Shown here piece after piece: positions 6,759 through 7,841 of a stretch of 7,841 nt of DNA. Source of the DNA: Burkholderiaceae bacterium (GTDB lineage: Bacteria; Pseudomonadota; Gammaproteobacteria; Burkholderiales; Burkholderiaceae); assembly GCA_022701965.1 (NCBI GenBank), contig JAKONL010000157.1, positions 1 through 7,841 of the forward strand, written 5' to 3'. A program made the translations under genes and the position numbers. Numbering within the stretch: the stretch's first letter is position 1; the number at the start of each line of letters is the position of its first letter. The notes beneath the pieces were generated by a model. It searched no databases. It saw only the letters and a list, made by a program, of their open reading frames with translations, and was not told the DNA's origin.

Positions 6759-7544
6759 TCAGGGATGCCAGGTGCTGATGAACGACGGCGTGTTCGTCGA
6801 CGCCGCGCCGGCGAGGCTGTAGGAGAGCTGGTTGGCCGAGCCCATCACGTCCTGCGCCATGGCGGTGAGCTGCTCCTCGGACAGGCGCGACGCCGGCCCC
6901 GAGATGCACACCGAGCCCAGCAGCCGCCAGTTGAGCCCGAACACCGGCGCCGACACCGTCGCCACGCCCTTCTCGCGCTCGCCGATCGACAGGTGGTAGC
7001 CGCGCGCGCGGATCGTCTCGTAGATCTCGCCGGGCTCTCCCGAGAACGCGAGGATGACGCGCCCGGCCGAGCCGCGATCCAGCGGCAGCGCCTCGCCCAT
7101 GCGCGCGTGGTGGCGCAGCGGGTGCGGGCCCTCGACCCGCACGAGGCAGGTACGGAAGTCGCCCTCGCGCACGTAGAAGGCGGCGCTCTCGCCGGTCAGC
7201 CGGGTCAGGTCGCGCAGCATCGGCTCGACCACGTTCTGCATGTCGAAGGCCGACTGGTAGCGCGCGCCGAGCCAGCCCGACGCCGGGCCGAGCCGCCAGG
7301 CGCCGTCCTCGCGCTGCACCATGTAGCCGTGCATCGCCAGCGTGCGCGCGATGCGCAGCACGGTGGTCTTGTGCAGGCCGCAGCGCCGGCTCAGCTCGGC
7401 CAGGCTCAGCTGCGCCTCGCCGAGCGCGAAAGCCTCCAGCAGCTCCATCGCGCGGGCCACCGCGGTCACGCTGCCGGTGCTGGGTTCGATGTCCACCGGG
7501 CGGTCGTCCCGGCCCTCGGGTTTGCCCTTGGAGGCGTTTCGCAT
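6759..7544 (-). CDS. IclR-family transcriptional regulator
   Basis: This is a 261-aa DNA-binding regulator of the usual IclR length. After a polar leader, GSVTAVARAMELLEAFA (24-40) starts the winged helix-turn-helix, with LSLAELSRRCGLHKTTVLRI (47-66) as the HTH and the wing through GYMVQREDGAWRLGP (73-87). The effector domain runs from about 95 to 245. It includes the family's GSAGRVILAF (158-167), RARGYHLSIGEREKGVATVSAPVF (179-202) and a conserved SVCISGPASRLSEEQ (211-225). Such domains usually bind small organic or aromatic acids. The gene diverges from a Bug receptor across a 106-bp region with inverted repeats, which suggests control of that receptor's operon and of itself. The ATG at 7544 gives a typical N-terminus. 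The EamA gene follows after 26 bp and may be co-expressed. The inducer is unknown. Confidence 0.95.
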   Translation of the reverse strand: MRNASKGKPEGRDDRPVDIEPSTGSVTAVARAMELLEAFALGEAQLSLAELSRRCGLHKTTVLRIARTLAMHGYMVQREDGAWRLGPASGWLGARYQSAFDMQNVVEPMLRDLTRLTGESAAFYVREGDFRTCLVRVEGPHPLRHHARMGEALPLDRGSAGRVILAFSGEPGEIYETIRARGYHLSIGEREKGVATVSAPVFGLNWRLLGSVCISGPASRLSEEQLTAMAQDVMGSANQLSYSLAGAASTNTPSFISTWHP

Positions 7545-7549
7545 ATTGG

Positions 7550-7584
7550 TCCGTATTTCGACAGTCGAAACAGTATTGTACGGA
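7550..7584. promoter_or_regulatory. Putative IclR-type operator: nested inverted repeats
   Basis: TTTCGAC (7556-7562) and GTCGAAA (7564-7570) form a perfect inverted repeat around a single A at 7563. A second perfect pair, TCCGTA (7550-7555) and TACGGA (7579-7584), encloses it but is centred 4 bp to the right. ACAGT also repeats directly at 7561 and 7570. IclR proteins commonly bind TTTC/GAAA-type palindromes between themselves and a divergent target, so this is the natural candidate operator. The site overlaps the predicted regulator start. Confidence 0.6.
7575..7580 (-). promoter_or_regulatory. Candidate -10 box of the IclR gene
   Basis: Read on -, TACAAT matches TATAAT at 5 of 6 positions. 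It predicts a start near 7568, inside the 7556-7570 palindrome, and a leader of about 24 nt to the ATG at 7544. No good -35 box lies 16-18 bp upstream, which would suit a weak, autoregulated promoter. Confidence 0.4.
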
Positions 7585-7604
7585 TTGAAACGCGTACCTA
7601 AAGT
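7576..7604 (+). promoter_or_regulatory. Weak candidate promoter for the second Bug gene
   Basis: TTGTAC (7576-7581, 3 of 6 to TTGACA) and TAAAGT (7599-7604, 4 of 6 to TATAAT) are 17 bp apart. The -35 element would sit inside the outer inverted repeat of the putative operator, so regulator binding could affect it. The matches are poor and the assignment is tentative. Confidence 0.2.
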
Positions 7605-7640
7605 CCGGCCACGGCTGCAGCGACAGCCACCACCCGCACC

Positions 7641-7646
7641 GGAGAC
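7641..7646 (+). promoter_or_regulatory. Ribosome binding site of the second Bug gene
   Basis: GGAGAC ends 4 nt before the ATG at 7651, with its GGAG core 6 nt away. It is the best Shine-Dalgarno in the window and fixes this start. Confidence 0.75.
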
Positions 7647-7650
7647 ACGC

Positions 7651-7841
7651 ATGACCGTCCGCTTCCCTCTCGGCCGCCGCGCCGCACTGATCGCCGCCGC
7701 ACTCGCCGCGGCCACCCTCGTCTCGCCCGCCGCCGTCGCCCAGGGCGCCTACCCGAACAAGCCGATCCGCCTGGTCGTGCCGTTCCCGCCCGGCGGCGGC
7801 ACCGACCTGATCGCGCGCACCGTGGCGCAGAAGCTCACCGA
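7651..7841 (+). CDS. Bug-family (TctC-like) receptor, 3'-truncated by window end
   Basis: The first 63 codons of a second periplasmic Bug-type solute receptor are present and run off the right edge. Residues 1-30 are a signal peptide: MTVRFPLGRR, an Ala/Leu-rich core, then AVA before Gln31. The paired arginines make Tat export possible, though Sec is usual. The mature protein begins with the family hallmark YPNKPIRLVVPFPPGGGTD (34-52) followed by LIAR. This block contacts ligand carboxylates in solved family members and keeps the canonical T-D pair that the left-hand Bug gene lacks. The start is well supported by the upstream GGAG. The divergent IclR gene is the likely regulator, and enzyme or transporter genes for the same substrate may follow outside the window. 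Confidence 0.92.
   Translation, partial: MTVRFPLGRRAALIAAALAAATLVSPAAVAQGAYPNKPIRLVVPFPPGGGTDLIARTVAQKLT

Noticed and set aside
5500..6822. Long open frame on + (440 codons) opposite the DUF421 and EamA genes
   Set aside because: It is extremely rich in Arg, Glu, Gln and His from antisense GC-rich codons, spans two real genes and an intergenic gap, and shows no motif.

Overview
The window is a high-GC (by eye about 65-70%) stretch of ordinary-looking bacterial chromosome. Two partial Bug-type (TctC-like) solute-binding proteins, one at each edge, point to a betaproteobacterium, probably Burkholderiales, where this family is strongly expanded. I cannot name a genus. No RNA gene, insertion sequence, phage gene, CRISPR array or attachment site was seen. 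Coding density is very high and no gap exceeds about 125 bp.

Layout, left to right: (1) the 3' part of a Bug receptor on +, whose stop overlaps by 4 nt the stop of (2) a small four-helix membrane protein on - with no recognised function; (3) divergent from it, a Tat-exported PQQ-dependent aldose dehydrogenase of the GSDH/Asd type on +; (4) converging on that with only 7 bp between stops, a HDOD-domain signalling protein on -; (5) a secreted 'esterase-like activity of phytase' protein on -; (6) a DUF421/YetF-type membrane protein on - with a C-terminal four-cysteine zinc-ribbon-like tail; (7) an EamA/DMT metabolite exporter on -; (8) an IclR-family regulator on -; and (9) divergent from it, the first 63 codons of a second Bug receptor on +.

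Genes 8 to 4 form a five-gene run on the minus strand (gaps 26, 61, 65 and 124 bp). Only the regulator and the EamA exporter are close enough to suggest co-transcription; the others look loosely adjacent. The clearest regulatory unit is the 106-bp region between the IclR gene and the second Bug gene. It holds a perfect 7-1-7 inverted repeat over the predicted regulator start site plus an offset 6-bp inverted repeat, as expected for an autoregulating IclR protein that also controls a carboxylate uptake operon running off the right edge.

No wholly new system is evident. The points most worth a second look are the IclR operator, the zinc-ribbon tail on the DUF421 protein, the orphan membrane protein paired with the PQQ dehydrogenase, and an 11-bp-period GTCACGG repeat upstream of the phytase-like gene that resembles a degenerate Pho box.
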